Shown here piece after piece: positions 9,439-18,012 of a stretch of 64,000 nt of DNA. The position numbers were made by a program, and so were the translations under genes. Positions within the stretch are counted from its first letter, which is position 1, and every line of letters starts with the position of its first letter. The notes under the pieces were generated by a model, which worked only from the letters and a program-made list of their open reading frames with translations, did not search any database and was not told the DNA's origin. The DNA lies in the NCBI GenBank assembly GCA_000799755.1, contig JUHI01000001.1, forward strand, positions 992,001 to 1,056,000. The letters run 5' to 3'. The DNA is from Martinezella tropici (GTDB lineage Bacteria; Pseudomonadota; Alphaproteobacteria; Rhizobiales; Rhizobiaceae).

Positions 9439-10178
9439 GCCGAGAGATTGCCGAAGCGCACGGAATAGATGCGGTCGCGGCCAAGCAGGTGCGCGATCAG
9501 GCTTTCCCGCTCGAAGAGGCCGGCCATGGCCTTGTGGCGAAGATCGAGACCGCCGGTCATCACGCCGAAGGCCGGCATCAACAGACGGGCGCCATCCGTC
9601 GCGAAGCACGGGCGGCGCACCGATTTTTCCCGACGCCGGACGGTGGCGGATGGATGCAGATGGCCGGCAATTTCGCCGGCCTGCCGACCCGCCTTCGGTT
9701 CGTGGCGGAAGGTCAAGCCGCCATAATGCATCTCGTCGGCCGAATGGCCGGGGAGATCGACCGTGCCATCCGGATCATGATTGCCGTTGATCCAAATCCA
9801 TTCGCGGCCACGCGCCATATTGACGATGAGGCTGCGAAACTCCTCAGGCAGATGCTGCGAACCGACGCGATCATGAAAATTGTCGCCAAGCGAAACGACG
9901 AGCTTCGGATCATACCGGGAGATGACGGCGGAAAGAACGGTGAGCGTCGCCAAGGTATCGTAGGGCGGCAGCATCATGCCGCGGCGGGCGAAAGCCGCAC
10001 CCTTTTCCAGATGCAGGTCGGAGACGACGAGAAGACCGGCCTCAGGCAGATAGAGCGCACCCAACGGATCGCAGACGGCCGCAATGCCATGAACAACGGT
10101 CTCGACGCCCGCAGTCGGCGTGGATTCGCCGCTGTCTTGGCAGTTCAAGCTCCGTGCCAGCGCCAGCCGGTTGATCAC
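9435..10178 (-). CDS. pdeM: Ligase-associated DNA damage response endonuclease PdeM (metallophosphoesterase)
   Basis: A 247-residue calcineurin-type phosphoesterase. Metal-binding motifs are intact: DLHLEKG at 54-60, GDNFHD at 98-103, GNHD at 132-135 and GHLHP at 172-176. DLHLEKG is characteristic of the PdeM subgroup that occurs with an ATP-dependent DNA ligase, an Lhr-like helicase and a beta-lactamase-fold exonuclease in a bacterial DNA repair gene set. Here it directly follows the helicase gene (20 bases between the helicase stop and this start), so the two are co-transcribed. The start is GTG at 10176-10178. No ligase or exonuclease is adjacent. Confidence 0.88.
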   Translation of the reverse strand: MINRLALARSLNCQDSGESTPTAGVETVVHGIAAVCDPLGALYLPEAGLLVVSDLHLEKGAAFARRGMMLPPYDTLATLTVLSAVISRYDPKLVVSLGDNFHDRVGSQHLPEEFRSLIVNMARGREWIWINGNHDPDGTVDLPGHSADEMHYGGLTFRHEPKAGRQAGEIAGHLHPSATVRRREKSVRRPCFATDGARLLMPAFGVMTGGLDLRHKAMAGLFERESLIAHLLGRDRIYSVRFGNLSA

Positions 10179-10198
10179 GTCAATTCATCCTTGTTCGT

Positions 10199-12709
10199 TC
10201 AGCTCATCGCCTCGCGGATCAGGTCGTCGGCCGCTTCCGCAAGCAGGGAATCATGCGCCTCGCCTGGCACCGGCACCTTGCCGATTTCCAGCATCACCGG
10301 CACAGCGAGCGGCGATATATGGTCCAGCGCGCGATGGGTGATATGGCCCTTGATTCGTTTCAGCATATCCGCAAGTCTGCCAATATCCAAAAGCCCGGTC
10401 GCAGCATCCTGCCTCGTCGCCTGCAGCAGGATATGGTCGGGTTCGTGACTGCGCAGCACGTCATAGATCAGATCGGCAGATACTGTCACCTGCCGGCCGG
10501 TCTTTTCCTTGCCCGGATGCCGGCGCTCGATCAAGCCGGCAATCACGGCGCAATTGCGGAAGGTCCGCTTCAGCAGGAAGGATTCGTCGAGCCACGCCTC
10601 GAGATCGTCGCCGAGCATATCCTCATCGAAGAGATCGGACAGGCTGAGATGGCCGTTGGCGATCATCAGCCCCATATCCTCCAGCCCCCAGATGCCGAGC
10701 GAATAATCGGTCGCGACGAAGCCCATGGGCTTGGCGCCGGCGCGCTCGAGCCTTCGGGTGAGCAGCATGCCGAGCGTCTGGTGCGCCAGCCTGCCCTCGA
10801 ATGGATAGGCGACGAGGTAAGCGCGGCTACCGCGTGGAAAGGTCTCGATGAGGAACTCGTCGCGCTTCGGCAGCAACGACTTCTCCTTTTGAATTTCCAG
10901 CCAGTCGCGCACCTGATCCGGCAGCCGATGGCGCCGATCGGGATCGGCAATCATCGCCCGCACCTGATCGGCGAGATAGGTCGAGAGCGGAAACTTGCCG
11001 CCGGCGTAGGACGGGATTTTCGGGTCGAGCGAGAAAGCCTGCGAGGCCAGGCATTCGCTCTCGCGGATGCCTTCGAAACGCAGCACCTTGCCGGAAAAGA
11101 GGAAGGTATCGCCGGGCACAAGCTGCTCGACGAAATACTCCTCGACCTTGCCGAGCGGCGCGCCGCCTCGTCCGAGCGAGCCGAGCGCATTGCGCTTCAC
11201 CAGGCGGATATTCAGCATTGCCTCTTCGACGATCGTGCCGAGGTTCAGGCGATATTGCTGGGCGACCTGCGGATTGGAGACGCGCCACCGCCCATCCGCG
11301 GTCTTGCGGATGCGGGCATAGCGCTCATAGGTCCTAAGCGCATAGCCGCCGGTCGCCACAAAATCGACGATGCGCTCGAAGGTCTCCCAGGAAAGCTCGG
11401 CATAGGGGGCCGCGCTCTGCACCTCGTCATAAAGTTCGAGCATGTCGAAGGGTTCGGCGCAGGCCATGCCGAGAATGTGTTGGGCAAGAACATCGAGCGC
11501 TCCGGCGCCGATCGGTGGGGTATCCTGCGCGCCGATATAATTGGCGTCGAGCGCTGCCTGGCACTCCATGACCTCGAAGCGATTGGCCGGCACCAGGATC
11601 GCTTTCGACGGCTCGTCCATGCGGTGATTGGCGCGGCCGATACGCTGGGCAAGGCGGCTCGCACCCTTCGGCGCGCCGACATGGATGACGAGATCGACAT
11701 CGCCCCAGTCTATGCCGAGATCGAGCGTCGATGTGGCGACGACGGCGCGCAGTCGATTTTCCGCCATCGCCGCTTCCACCTTGCGGCGCTGGCCCACATC
11801 GAGCGAGCCGTGATGCAGGGCGATCGGCAGATTGTCGTCATTCGCCGTCCACAGCTCCTGAAACAACATTTCGGCCTGGGAGCGCGTATTAACGAAAAGC
11901 AGCGTCGTGCGATGAGCCTTCAGCTCGCGATAGATATCGGGGATGGCATATTTGGCTGAGTGCCCGGACCAGGGGATGCGCTCTTCCGTCGACAGGATCG
12001 AGATATCGGGCTTGGCGCCGCCCTCGACGATAACGAGGCCGGCATGCTGCCCCTCCCCCGGCTCCTGTGCGACCAGCCATTTCTGCAGGTCCATCGGGTC
12101 GGCGACCGTCGCCGAAAGGCCGATGGTCTGCACGCGCGGCGCCAGCTTGCGGATGCGGGCAAGGCCGAGCGACAGCATATGGCCGCGCTTCGATGTGACG
12201 AGCGAATGCAGCTCGTCGAAGACGATGTATTTCAGATCCTTGAAGAAGCGCTCGGCTTCGCGATTGGCAAGCAGCAGCGCCACCTGCTCCGGCGTCGTAA
12301 GCAGAATATCCGGCGGATTGAGCTTCTGCCGCTGGCGCTTGCCGCTCGGCGTATCACCGGTGCGGTTCTCGACCGATACGGGCAGGCCCATCTCCGAGAC
12401 GGGCTTCATCAGGTTGCGCTCGATATCGACGGCAAGTGCCTTCAGCGGCGAGATGTAGAGCGTATGAATGCCTGTGAAAGCCGAACCAGGCGGGATCTTG
12501 CCGCGCCGGGTGAGATCGGTCAGCGACGGCAGGAAGCCGGCGAGCGTCTTGCCCGCGCCGGTCGGCGCAATCAGCAGCGTGCTTTCGCCCGCCTCGGCGC
12601 GGGCCAACAGCTCCAGCTGATGCGCGCGCGGCTGCCAGCCCTTTTCCGCAAACCAACGGATGAAGGGAGCCGGCAAGGCAAGGGGGCGGTCGGCGTCGAT
12701 CTGGTCCAC
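10199..12709 (-). CDS. Ligase-associated DEXH-box DNA helicase (Lhr-like)
   Basis: An 836-residue superfamily 2 helicase. Walker A APTGAGKT lies at 48-55, the DELH box at 165-168, SATVADP downstream (motif III), VVATSTLDLGIDWGDVD (motif V) and QRIGRANHR (motif VI). The remaining 400 residues match the Lhr-core winged-helix and C-terminal domains. It belongs to the ligase-associated helicase group that works with PdeM, which follows immediately. Upstream there is only an intergenic repeat and an unrelated Rrf2 gene, so the usual ligase and exonuclease partners must be encoded elsewhere. No good ribosome site is visible near the ATG at 12709, and the start remains somewhat uncertain. Confidence 0.9.
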   Translation of the reverse strand: MDQIDADRPLALPAPFIRWFAEKGWQPRAHQLELLARAEAGESTLLIAPTGAGKTLAGFLPSLTDLTRRGKIPPGSAFTGIHTLYISPLKALAVDIERNLMKPVSEMGLPVSVENRTGDTPSGKRQRQKLNPPDILLTTPEQVALLLANREAERFFKDLKYIVFDELHSLVTSKRGHMLSLGLARIRKLAPRVQTIGLSATVADPMDLQKWLVAQEPGEGQHAGLVIVEGGAKPDISILSTEERIPWSGHSAKYAIPDIYRELKAHRTTLLFVNTRSQAEMLFQELWTANDDNLPIALHHGSLDVGQRRKVEAAMAENRLRAVVATSTLDLGIDWGDVDLVIHVGAPKGASRLAQRIGRANHRMDEPSKAILVPANRFEVMECQAALDANYIGAQDTPPIGAGALDVLAQHILGMACAEPFDMLELYDEVQSAAPYAELSWETFERIVDFVATGGYALRTYERYARIRKTADGRWRVSNPQVAQQYRLNLGTIVEEAMLNIRLVKRNALGSLGRGGAPLGKVEEYFVEQLVPGDTFLFSGKVLRFEGIRESECLASQAFSLDPKIPSYAGGKFPLSTYLADQVRAMIADPDRRHRLPDQVRDWLEIQKEKSLLPKRDEFLIETFPRGSRAYLVAYPFEGRLAHQTLGMLLTRRLERAGAKPMGFVATDYSLGIWGLEDMGLMIANGHLSLSDLFDEDMLGDDLEAWLDESFLLKRTFRNCAVIAGLIERRHPGKEKTGRQVTVSADLIYDVLRSHEPDHILLQATRQDAATGLLDIGRLADMLKRIKGHITHRALDHISPLAVPVMLEIGKVPVPGEAHDSLLAEAADDLIREAMS

Positions 12710-12825
12710 GGATCTAAATGTAATGGATAAGTTGCGGATGAGAAGCGGGGGTGATTGTCGACGTGCCAGGACAAGCCGAACACTCCTCCGCTAAGGCCTA
12801 TATATCTGTGGTCTCCGCACGCACC

Positions 12826-12982
12826 GTCATCCTCGGGCTTGACCCGTGGATCCAGACACAGGCGCTTCCGATCGATATCCAAATCACTCGGTAAACTGCG
12901 ATGGGTATGTGCCGTTGCCTGGCACTATTATCCAACACCTTGGGGCTTGAGCATGGATCCTCGGGTCAAGCCCGAGGATGAC
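12826..12982. repeat. Intergenic inverted-repeat element (REP/RIME-like)
   Basis: Two 29-base arms, 12826-12854 and 12954-12982, are inverted copies of each other with one mismatch, separated by 99 bases. Each arm itself contains an imperfect palindrome (CTCGGGCTTGACCCG type). This arm motif is a well-known dispersed intergenic repeat in rhizobial and other alphaproteobacterial genomes; I cannot assign it confidently to RIME or RPE families. It fills most of the 410-base gap between the helicase and the Rrf2 gene (12710-13119). Nothing else is evident there except the Rrf2 promoter near 13064. Confidence 0.75.
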
Positions 12983-13119
12983 AAAGTCCTTTGGTTGGCG
13001 ACAGCCATACATGATTATTTTCGTGCTCATCCGCTGAACAATAACTCCATTCGAATCTCCAGCTTGACACGGCATATAATCGTAGATAAAAAACATCCAC
13101 GATTTAAGGGAACGAACCG

Positions 13120-13623
13120 ATGAAGCTCGGCGAAGGCGTCGAACAATCCATCCATTGCGTTGGCATGCTGGCGGGATTGTCGGACGGCGGCGTGCTCTCT
13201 GCAGCGGCGCTTGCCGAATTTCACGGCGTCTCGGTCAGTTATCTCCTGAAGCATCTGCAGGCGCTTTCGGGCGCGGGGATTCTCGACACCGTGCCCGGAC
13301 CGAAGGGCGGGTATCGACTGGCGCGCAAGCCGGAAAAGATTACCCTGCTCGATATCGTGCTGGCGGCGGAAGGCCCCGCGCCCGCGTTCCGTTGCACGGA
13401 GATCCGCCGGCGCGGCCCGAACCCGCTGGAAGGACGCTACTTCGCCAAGCCCTGCGGCATCAATGCCGCGATGCTAGCGGCCGAGCGCGTCTACCGGGCC
13501 GAGCTGGCAAAGACGACAATCGCCGACGTGCTGACCGATCTCACGCAGTCGGACACGGATGGCGGCATAGCCGCGAGGGGCTGCGCCTTTCTCGAATTGC
13601 ATGAACGCAAGACAAAAAGCTGA
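13120..13623 (+). CDS. Rrf2-family transcriptional regulator
   Basis: A 167-residue regulator with the Rrf2 winged helix: LSAAALAEFHGVSVSYLLKH as recognition region and VPGPKGGYRLARKPEKITLL as wing. Three cysteines follow the DNA-binding domain (Cys92 in FRCTEI, Cys112 in KPCGI, and one in RGCAF near 156), a pattern reminiscent of Fe-S or redox-sensing Rrf2 members such as IscR and NsrR, although spacing differs and cluster binding is only a possibility. A TTGACA at 13064-13069 and an AT-rich stretch follow in the promoter region. An AhpD-like protein gene begins 33 bases after the stop, so the two form an operon. Confidence 0.88.
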   Translation: MKLGEGVEQSIHCVGMLAGLSDGGVLSAAALAEFHGVSVSYLLKHLQALSGAGILDTVPGPKGGYRLARKPEKITLLDIVLAAEGPAPAFRCTEIRRRGPNPLEGRYFAKPCGINAAMLAAERVYRAELAKTTIADVLTDLTQSDTDGGIAARGCAFLELHERKTKS

Positions 13624-13656
13624 ATTTCCAGAACAGTTTAACCCAAGGAGAAGACC

Positions 13657-14118
13657 ATGCACCCCCGCTTCAACTTCGCCAAGGCCTCGCCGGACTCCTA
13701 CAAGGCCGTATCCGCCCTGGAAAACTTCGTCCAGACCTGCGGGCTCGAGCGCCGCTTCATTCACCTCATCAAGCTTCGCGCCTCGCAGATCAACGGCTGC
13801 GCCTATTGCGTCGACATGCACGTGAAGGAAGCCCGCCACGACGGTTTGAGCGAGCAGTGGATAAACCTGATGTGCGTCTGGTGGGAATCGCCCGTCTATG
13901 ACGATCGCGAGCGCGCCCTGCTTCGTTGGGTCGACTCAGTGACGAAGATCGCCCAGACCGGCATACCGGATTCCGACTACGAGCCGCTGCGGGAACATTT
14001 CACCGAGGAAGAGATCGTCAAGATCACGGTCGCGATTGCCACGATCAACGTCTGGAACCGTCTCGCCGTCGGCTTCCGTTCGCAGCATCCGATCGACGCT
14101 GCCAGCAAGGCTGCTTGA
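13657..14118 (+). CDS. Carboxymuconolactone decarboxylase family protein (AhpD-like)
   Basis: A 153-residue AhpD-fold protein with the redox motif GCAYCVDMH: Cys48, Cys51 and His55. This is the catalytic arrangement of alkylhydroperoxidase D-type proteins, which reduce peroxides through a CxxC disulfide. A strong ribosome site (AAGGAG) precedes the ATG. It forms an operon with the upstream Rrf2 regulator, a common pairing that suggests induction by peroxide, nitrosative or electrophile stress. The electron donor and true substrate are unknown. A bidirectional terminator separates it from the convergent glnII. Confidence 0.88.
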   Translation: MHPRFNFAKASPDSYKAVSALENFVQTCGLERRFIHLIKLRASQINGCAYCVDMHVKEARHDGLSEQWINLMCVWWESPVYDDRERALLRWVDSVTKIAQTGIPDSDYEPLREHFTEEEIVKITVAIATINVWNRLAVGFRSQHPIDAASKAA

Positions 14119-14135
14119 AGCAAGCTCTCGAAACG

Positions 14136-14169
14136 CAGAAAGCGCGGGACCGAAATCCCGCGCTTTCTG
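14136..14169. terminator. Bidirectional intrinsic terminator between the AhpD-like gene and glnII
   Basis: A 14-base perfect stem (CAGAAAGCGCGGGA / TCCCGCGCTTTCTG) with a 6-base loop lies between two convergent genes. The T tracts on both sides are short and interrupted, so termination may be partial. Confidence 0.7.
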
Positions 14170-14190
14170 TTTGTGTCAGTCTTACAGGAC

Positions 14191-15231
14191 TCAGGCAGCT
14201 TCGGAAGCGAAGCCAGCCGTCGGAACTTCCGAGATGGTCTTCAGTACCTGGGAAGCGATCTGGTAGGGGCAGCCCTGGGAGTTCGGACGACGATCTTCGA
14301 GGTAGCCCTTGTAATCGTTCTTGACGAACGAGTGCGGAACGCGGATCGAAGCGCCGCGGTCGGCAACGCCGTAGCTGAACTTGTTCCACGGAGCCGTTTC
14401 ATGCTTGCCGGTCAGGCGCATGTGGTTGTCCGGGCCATAGACCGCAATGTGCTCGTGCAGGTTCTTGTCGAACTGAGCCATCAGCGCTTCGAAATAGGCC
14501 TTGCCGCCGACTTCGCGCATGAACTTGGTCGAGAAGTTGCAGTGCATGCCCGAGCCGTTCCAGTCGGTGTCGCCGAGCGGCTTGCAGTGGAACTCGATGT
14601 CGATGCCGTACTTTTCGCACAGGCGCAGCAGCAGGTAGCGCGCCATCCAGATCTGGTCGGCGGCCTTCTTGGAGCCCTTGCCGAAAATCTGGAATTCCCA
14701 CTGACCCTTGGCCACTTCGGCATTGATACCTTCGTGGTTGATGCCTGCTTCGAGGCAAAGGTCGAGATGCTCTTCAACGATTTCGCGAGCGACATCGCCG
14801 ACGTTCTTGTAGCCGACGCCGGTGTAGTACGGGCCCTGCGGAGCCGGGTAGCCGGATTCCGGGAAGCCGAGCGGACGGCCGTCCTTGTAGAAGAAGTATT
14901 CCTGCTCGAAGCCGAACCATGCGTCTTCATCGTCGAGGATGGTCGCGCGGCTGTTGGATTCATGCGGGGTGACGCCGTCAGGCATCATGACTTCGCACAT
15001 GACGAGAGCGCCGTTCGTACGGGCCGGGTCCGGATAGATGGCGACGGGCTTCAGCACGCAATCAGAGCTGCGGCCTTCGGCCTGCATCGTCGACGAACCG
15101 TCGAAGCCCCAAAGCGGAAGCTGATCGAGCGTCGGAAATGCGTCGAATTCCTTGATCTGCGTTTTACCGCGCAGGTTCGGTACTGGGGTATATCCGTCGA
15201 GCCAGATGTACTCGAGCTTAAACTTCGTCAT
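14191..15231 (-). CDS. glnII: Glutamine synthetase type II
   Basis: A 346-residue eukaryote-like GSII that makes glutamine from glutamate, ammonium and ATP. Recognizable parts are the beta-grasp start MTKFKLEYIWLDG, LWGFDGSSTMQAEG, FGFEQEYFFYKDG (metal-binding glutamates), NGSGMHCNFSTKFM and the ATP-site RGASIRVPHSF. The length is about 100 residues shorter than GlnA-type enzymes, as expected for GSII. GAGGTG precedes the ATG at 15231; a start 12 bases upstream is less likely. Rhizobia use GSII in addition to GSI, under NtrC control. A sigma-54 promoter is visible at 15327-15342, and the divergent small gene is gstI, an inhibitor of glnII translation in Rhizobium leguminosarum. Confidence 0.95.
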   Translation of the reverse strand: MTKFKLEYIWLDGYTPVPNLRGKTQIKEFDAFPTLDQLPLWGFDGSSTMQAEGRSSDCVLKPVAIYPDPARTNGALVMCEVMMPDGVTPHESNSRATILDDEDAWFGFEQEYFFYKDGRPLGFPESGYPAPQGPYYTGVGYKNVGDVAREIVEEHLDLCLEAGINHEGINAEVAKGQWEFQIFGKGSKKAADQIWMARYLLLRLCEKYGIDIEFHCKPLGDTDWNGSGMHCNFSTKFMREVGGKAYFEALMAQFDKNLHEHIAVYGPDNHMRLTGKHETAPWNKFSYGVADRGASIRVPHSFVKNDYKGYLEDRRPNSQGCPYQIASQVLKTISEVPTAGFASEAA

Positions 15232-15326
15232 TACGCACCTCATAACTGTTAATCAGGCAGAGCAGGAAAAACTTGCCCGGCGCGCCCGCCGGAAAATTCC
15301 TCACTACGAACGGCTGCCTAGAGAGA

Positions 15327-15342
15327 TGCATTTGCCGTGCCA
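15327..15342 (-). promoter_or_regulatory. Sigma-54 promoter of glnII
   Basis: On the minus strand the sequence TGGCACGGCAAATGCA matches the -24/-12 pattern TGGCACG-N4-TTGCA with a single mismatch and keeps the invariant GG and GC at the right spacing. It lies about 95 bases before the glnII start, giving a leader near 85 bases. The remainder of the 443-base region 15232-15674 presumably contains NtrC sites and the gstI promoter, but I could not identify a convincing NtrC dyad. Confidence 0.8.
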
Positions 15343-15674
15343 GATCGCATCGACATCTGGCTAGCAAAGTGAATTTTTATGATTCTGCTGTATTCCAACG
15401 GGATTTCCGGGTGTGAACCACTGGATTCTTTTTCAAATCGCCAGCGCTATTCCGACCGAGTTGCCAAGATGTCGCAGGCTCGCGACCCTAAACATGGATT
15501 GGAAAGACGGCAGGCCAAAGAAGCGGCATCAACCCCGTCGCTGCCATATTGCACATAATTTCATCATTTAGCATTTTTTTTGAGCGGAATGATGATATTC
15601 GCGTTCGGCTTTGCTATATATGAGTTGTCTCTTCAAGCGCGCCTGCTTGAAAACCAAAAGGGGAGAGACGGCGA

Positions 15675-15866
15675 ATGGCAACCAGTGCTCGGCATGTGAC
15701 GGCAAAGATCTATCAGTTTCCGGTCGCGGCCCGCCCGACGGCGGCAAGCCAGCGTCCGAAGGTGAACCTCAACCCGGATATCGGCCCGAGCATCGCCACG
15801 GCTGCCTTTGACAGCTGGTACCATGAAGACGCGATCGTCGAGACCGATCCCAGCCGCAAGCAGTAA
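15675..15866 (+). CDS. gstI: GstI-type small protein (DUF2735), translational inhibitor of glnII
   Basis: A 63-residue protein (start MATSARHVTAKIYQFPVAAR, end DPSRKQ). Size, the KIYQFPVAARP segment and position divergent from glnII match GstI, reported in Rhizobium leguminosarum as an inhibitor of GSII expression acting after transcription, and the DUF2735 family. The ribosome site GGGGAGAG is strong. In the published model gstI is expressed under nitrogen sufficiency and repressed when glnII is active; the shared regulatory region of about 440 bases fits that arrangement. Function is transferred from the family, not shown by this sequence. Confidence 0.85.
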   Translation: MATSARHVTAKIYQFPVAARPTAASQRPKVNLNPDIGPSIATAAFDSWYHEDAIVETDPSRKQ

Positions 15867-15890
15867 CCTGGCTGCAGATTGCAAGCCCGA

Positions 15891-16526
15891 TTAGAGGGCG
15901 ATGTAGCGATCGGAGCGATGATTGATCGCGACGAAGAGATTGAGCGCGATAGCTCCGATCACCGAGCAGATGACGACAGGCGGCGTGGTAACCGCGAAGG
16001 CGACGGCAAGCACGCAGAGATCGATCGCAAGCTGCACCAGCCCGGCCCTGATGCCGAAACGCTCCTGCACATAAATCCCCAGAATGCCGACGCCGCCAAG
16101 GCTGGCGCGGTGACGATAGAGCGCGAGCAGCCCGAAGCCGAGCAGGATGCCACCAAGGATTCCCGACCACAGCGCATTGATATGCGCGATATCGAAGAGC
16201 AGCGGCTGCAGATTGGTCAGCAGCGACGTCAGCGTGATGGCGATGAAGGTCTTGACGGTGAAGGCCGGGCCCAGTTGCTTCAGCGAGAGATAGAAGAACG
16301 GCAGATTGACCACGAAGAAGGCCAGGCCAAAGTTCACGCCGAATGCGTAATGCAACAAGAAAGCGATGCCGGCCGTGCTGCCGGTTAGAAGGCCGGCGCT
16401 CGAAAGGCAAAACAGCCCGAGCGACGAAATAAGGCTGCCGGTCAGGATGCCCTGAACGTCCTCAATCCACGAATGCCGGGTTGCCGATGTATTCCAGACG
16501 CCAAATGCGCTCTTTGCGTTCGCCAT
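15891..16526 (-). CDS. YitT family (DUF161) inner-membrane protein
   Basis: A 211-residue membrane protein with five to six hydrophobic segments, including GLFCLSSAGLLTGSTAGIAF near the N-terminus, matching the conserved GGxxGxA-type region of YitT/DUF161 proteins. The C-terminal soluble DUF2179 domain found in many Bacillus members is absent, as in the shorter proteobacterial form. The ribosome site GGGGAAAG precedes ATG 16526. The function of the family is unknown. The upstream same-strand neighbour is a TPR-methyltransferase separated by 104 bases. Confidence 0.78.
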   Translation of the reverse strand: MANAKSAFGVWNTSATRHSWIEDVQGILTGSLISSLGLFCLSSAGLLTGSTAGIAFLLHYAFGVNFGLAFFVVNLPFFYLSLKQLGPAFTVKTFIAITLTSLLTNLQPLLFDIAHINALWSGILGGILLGFGLLALYRHRASLGGVGILGIYVQERFGIRAGLVQLAIDLCVLAVAFAVTTPPVVICSVIGAIALNLFVAINHRSDRYIAL

Positions 16527-16630
16527 GTGCTTTCCCCTGGGTTTCCGGGCTTTTTGCTGAAAGCACAGGCGACAATCAAGCGAAAATACGTAAGCAATAC
16601 TGACCTATTTGAAATTCGCAAGATTCGAAA

Positions 16631-17587
16631 TCATCGGGCCGATTTACTCGCAATGAACAGAATGCCGTGAACCGGTTTTCCGCCATCCATGCGAATGACG
16701 CTGCGGACGAGTTCCAGCACGGTAAAGCCGTGATCGGCCAAAATGTCCCTGACATAGGCTTCCGAATGCGCAAAGCGCAGGGAATCGCGCAGCACATAGC
16801 CGTCCGCCTCCTGCGCATCCTCGACCGAAAAGGCGAAGACGGCGTCATCGGCGGCAAGCTCTTGGACGATCGCCATCACGCCCTGCAGATTGCCGAGATA
16901 CATCAACACGTCGGCGGCAGTCACCAGATCCGCCCGACCCGGCTCAAGCCCTGCATCGAAAACACCCGACAGCTCCGGCTGCAGCGACAGGTCGGCCTGG
17001 CCGAGATGATCGTAGACATGCTTCTCCGCCGCCTTGGCGAGCATGCCCTTCGACAGGTCATAACCCTGCAACCGATCGACACTGGCGCGGATTTCCGACC
17101 CGAGCAGGCCAGTGCCGCAGCCGAGATCGACGGCAAGGCGGAAATGGTTCGGGATACCGGCCGTTTCGGCAATCAACGCGGCGAGCTTGCCGGGCACGGT
17201 ATAGCCGAGCTTTTCGACCAACGAAGTCTCAAAGCGGTCGGCATAGTCATCGAACAGTCGCTCGACATAAAGGCTCGGCGGCCGGTCGGGCACTTCCGAG
17301 CCGCCGAGAACCGCAAGCTTCAGGCGGGCGCCGAAGACATCGCCTTCATCGAGCGTCATGACCTCGTTCAACGCCGCGATCGCGCCTGGCGCATCGCCGG
17401 CCTTTTCGCGATAGGTCGCGAGCGTGAACCAGCCCGCCGCCCAGCGCGGCACCAGCTCCAGCGCCTGTTCCATGAGCTCGGCGGCGCTCGCCGGCTCGCC
17501 ACCTTCGGCAAGCATCTTCGCATAATCGGCGCGGCGGTCGGCGATGACATCGCCGGAGGAAAGCTGGCTCGGCAGCATGGGTTTCAT
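16631..17587 (-). CDS. TPR-containing class I SAM-dependent methyltransferase
   Basis: A 318-residue protein. Residues 15-95 form two or three tetratricopeptide-like helices (DYAKMLAEGGEPASAAELME, AAGWFTLATYREKAGDAPGA). The Rossmann methyltransferase domain follows, with the SAM-binding glycine motif VDLGCGTG at 153-160, GYDLSKGML as the acidic beta-2 end, and LVTAADVLMYLGNL. This fusion is common in rhizobia as a predicted methyltransferase of unknown substrate; the TPR part could bind a protein substrate. Two closely spaced ATGs (17587 and 17578) are possible starts, and I kept the longer. The glycine-rich SAM motif is intact. Confidence 0.82.
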   Translation of the reverse strand: MKPMLPSQLSSGDVIADRRADYAKMLAEGGEPASAAELMEQALELVPRWAAGWFTLATYREKAGDAPGAIAALNEVMTLDEGDVFGARLKLAVLGGSEVPDRPPSLYVERLFDDYADRFETSLVEKLGYTVPGKLAALIAETAGIPNHFRLAVDLGCGTGLLGSEIRASVDRLQGYDLSKGMLAKAAEKHVYDHLGQADLSLQPELSGVFDAGLEPGRADLVTAADVLMYLGNLQGVMAIVQELAADDAVFAFSVEDAQEADGYVLRDSLRFAHSEAYVRDILADHGFTVLELVRSVIRMDGGKPVHGILFIASKSAR

Positions 17588-17744
17588 CCTGTTTGACGCT
17601 CGCCTTTGAACGCGGCCATAAAAAAACTCAAGTCCTATTTCAGGCAGAGGCTGGTTTAGAGTGTAAGCCGGGCGAAAGTGCTTGCGAGTCGCGGGTCCCG
17701 GCCCTATCTCAGCACCGACCGACTGCCACTATGGAGACGTCAGT

Positions 17745-18011
17745 ATGTCCGATCAGGTGAACAGATTCCTTGGCGACTCGCCGGGCCGAACGCTGGTGAA
17801 GCTCGTCATCGTGTCGCTCGTCGTCGGCTTCGTGATGAAGTTCTTCGGCTGGCGGCCGCTCGATTTCCTCTATGGCGTCCGCCGCTTCCTGCTCGACCTC
17901 TGGCATAGCGGTTTCGCGGCACTCGGCGAATTCGGCGATTACGTGCTGCTCGGCGCATCCATCGTCATTCCCATCTTCATCATACTTCGTTTGTTCAATT
18001 ACCGCAGCTGA
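17745..18011 (+). CDS. Small two-helix membrane protein (DUF6460-like)
   Basis: An 88-residue protein with two hydrophobic segments, LVKLVIVSLVVGFVMKFFGW (about 18-37) and YVLLGASIVIPIFIILRLFN (about 66-85), and an aromatic amphipathic middle. It resembles a conserved rhizobial small integral membrane family (DUF6460); no function is known. The ATG at 17745 has GGAG 8 bases upstream, while the longer open frame has no such site. Its stop is one base before the next start, so it is probably translated together with the CAP-domain lipoprotein gene. Confidence 0.72.
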   Translation: MSDQVNRFLGDSPGRTLVKLVIVSLVVGFVMKFFGWRPLDFLYGVRRFLLDLWHSGFAALGEFGDYVLLGASIVIPIFIILRLFNYRS

Positions 18012-18012
18012 C

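Noticed and set aside
12755..13123. 122-residue open frame across the intergenic repeat
   Set aside because: It translates the inverted repeat itself and has no start signal.
15343..15600. NtrC enhancer dyad upstream of glnII
   Set aside because: Only a partial TGCAC half-site near 15547 was seen, without the paired GGTGCA half, so I do not claim it.
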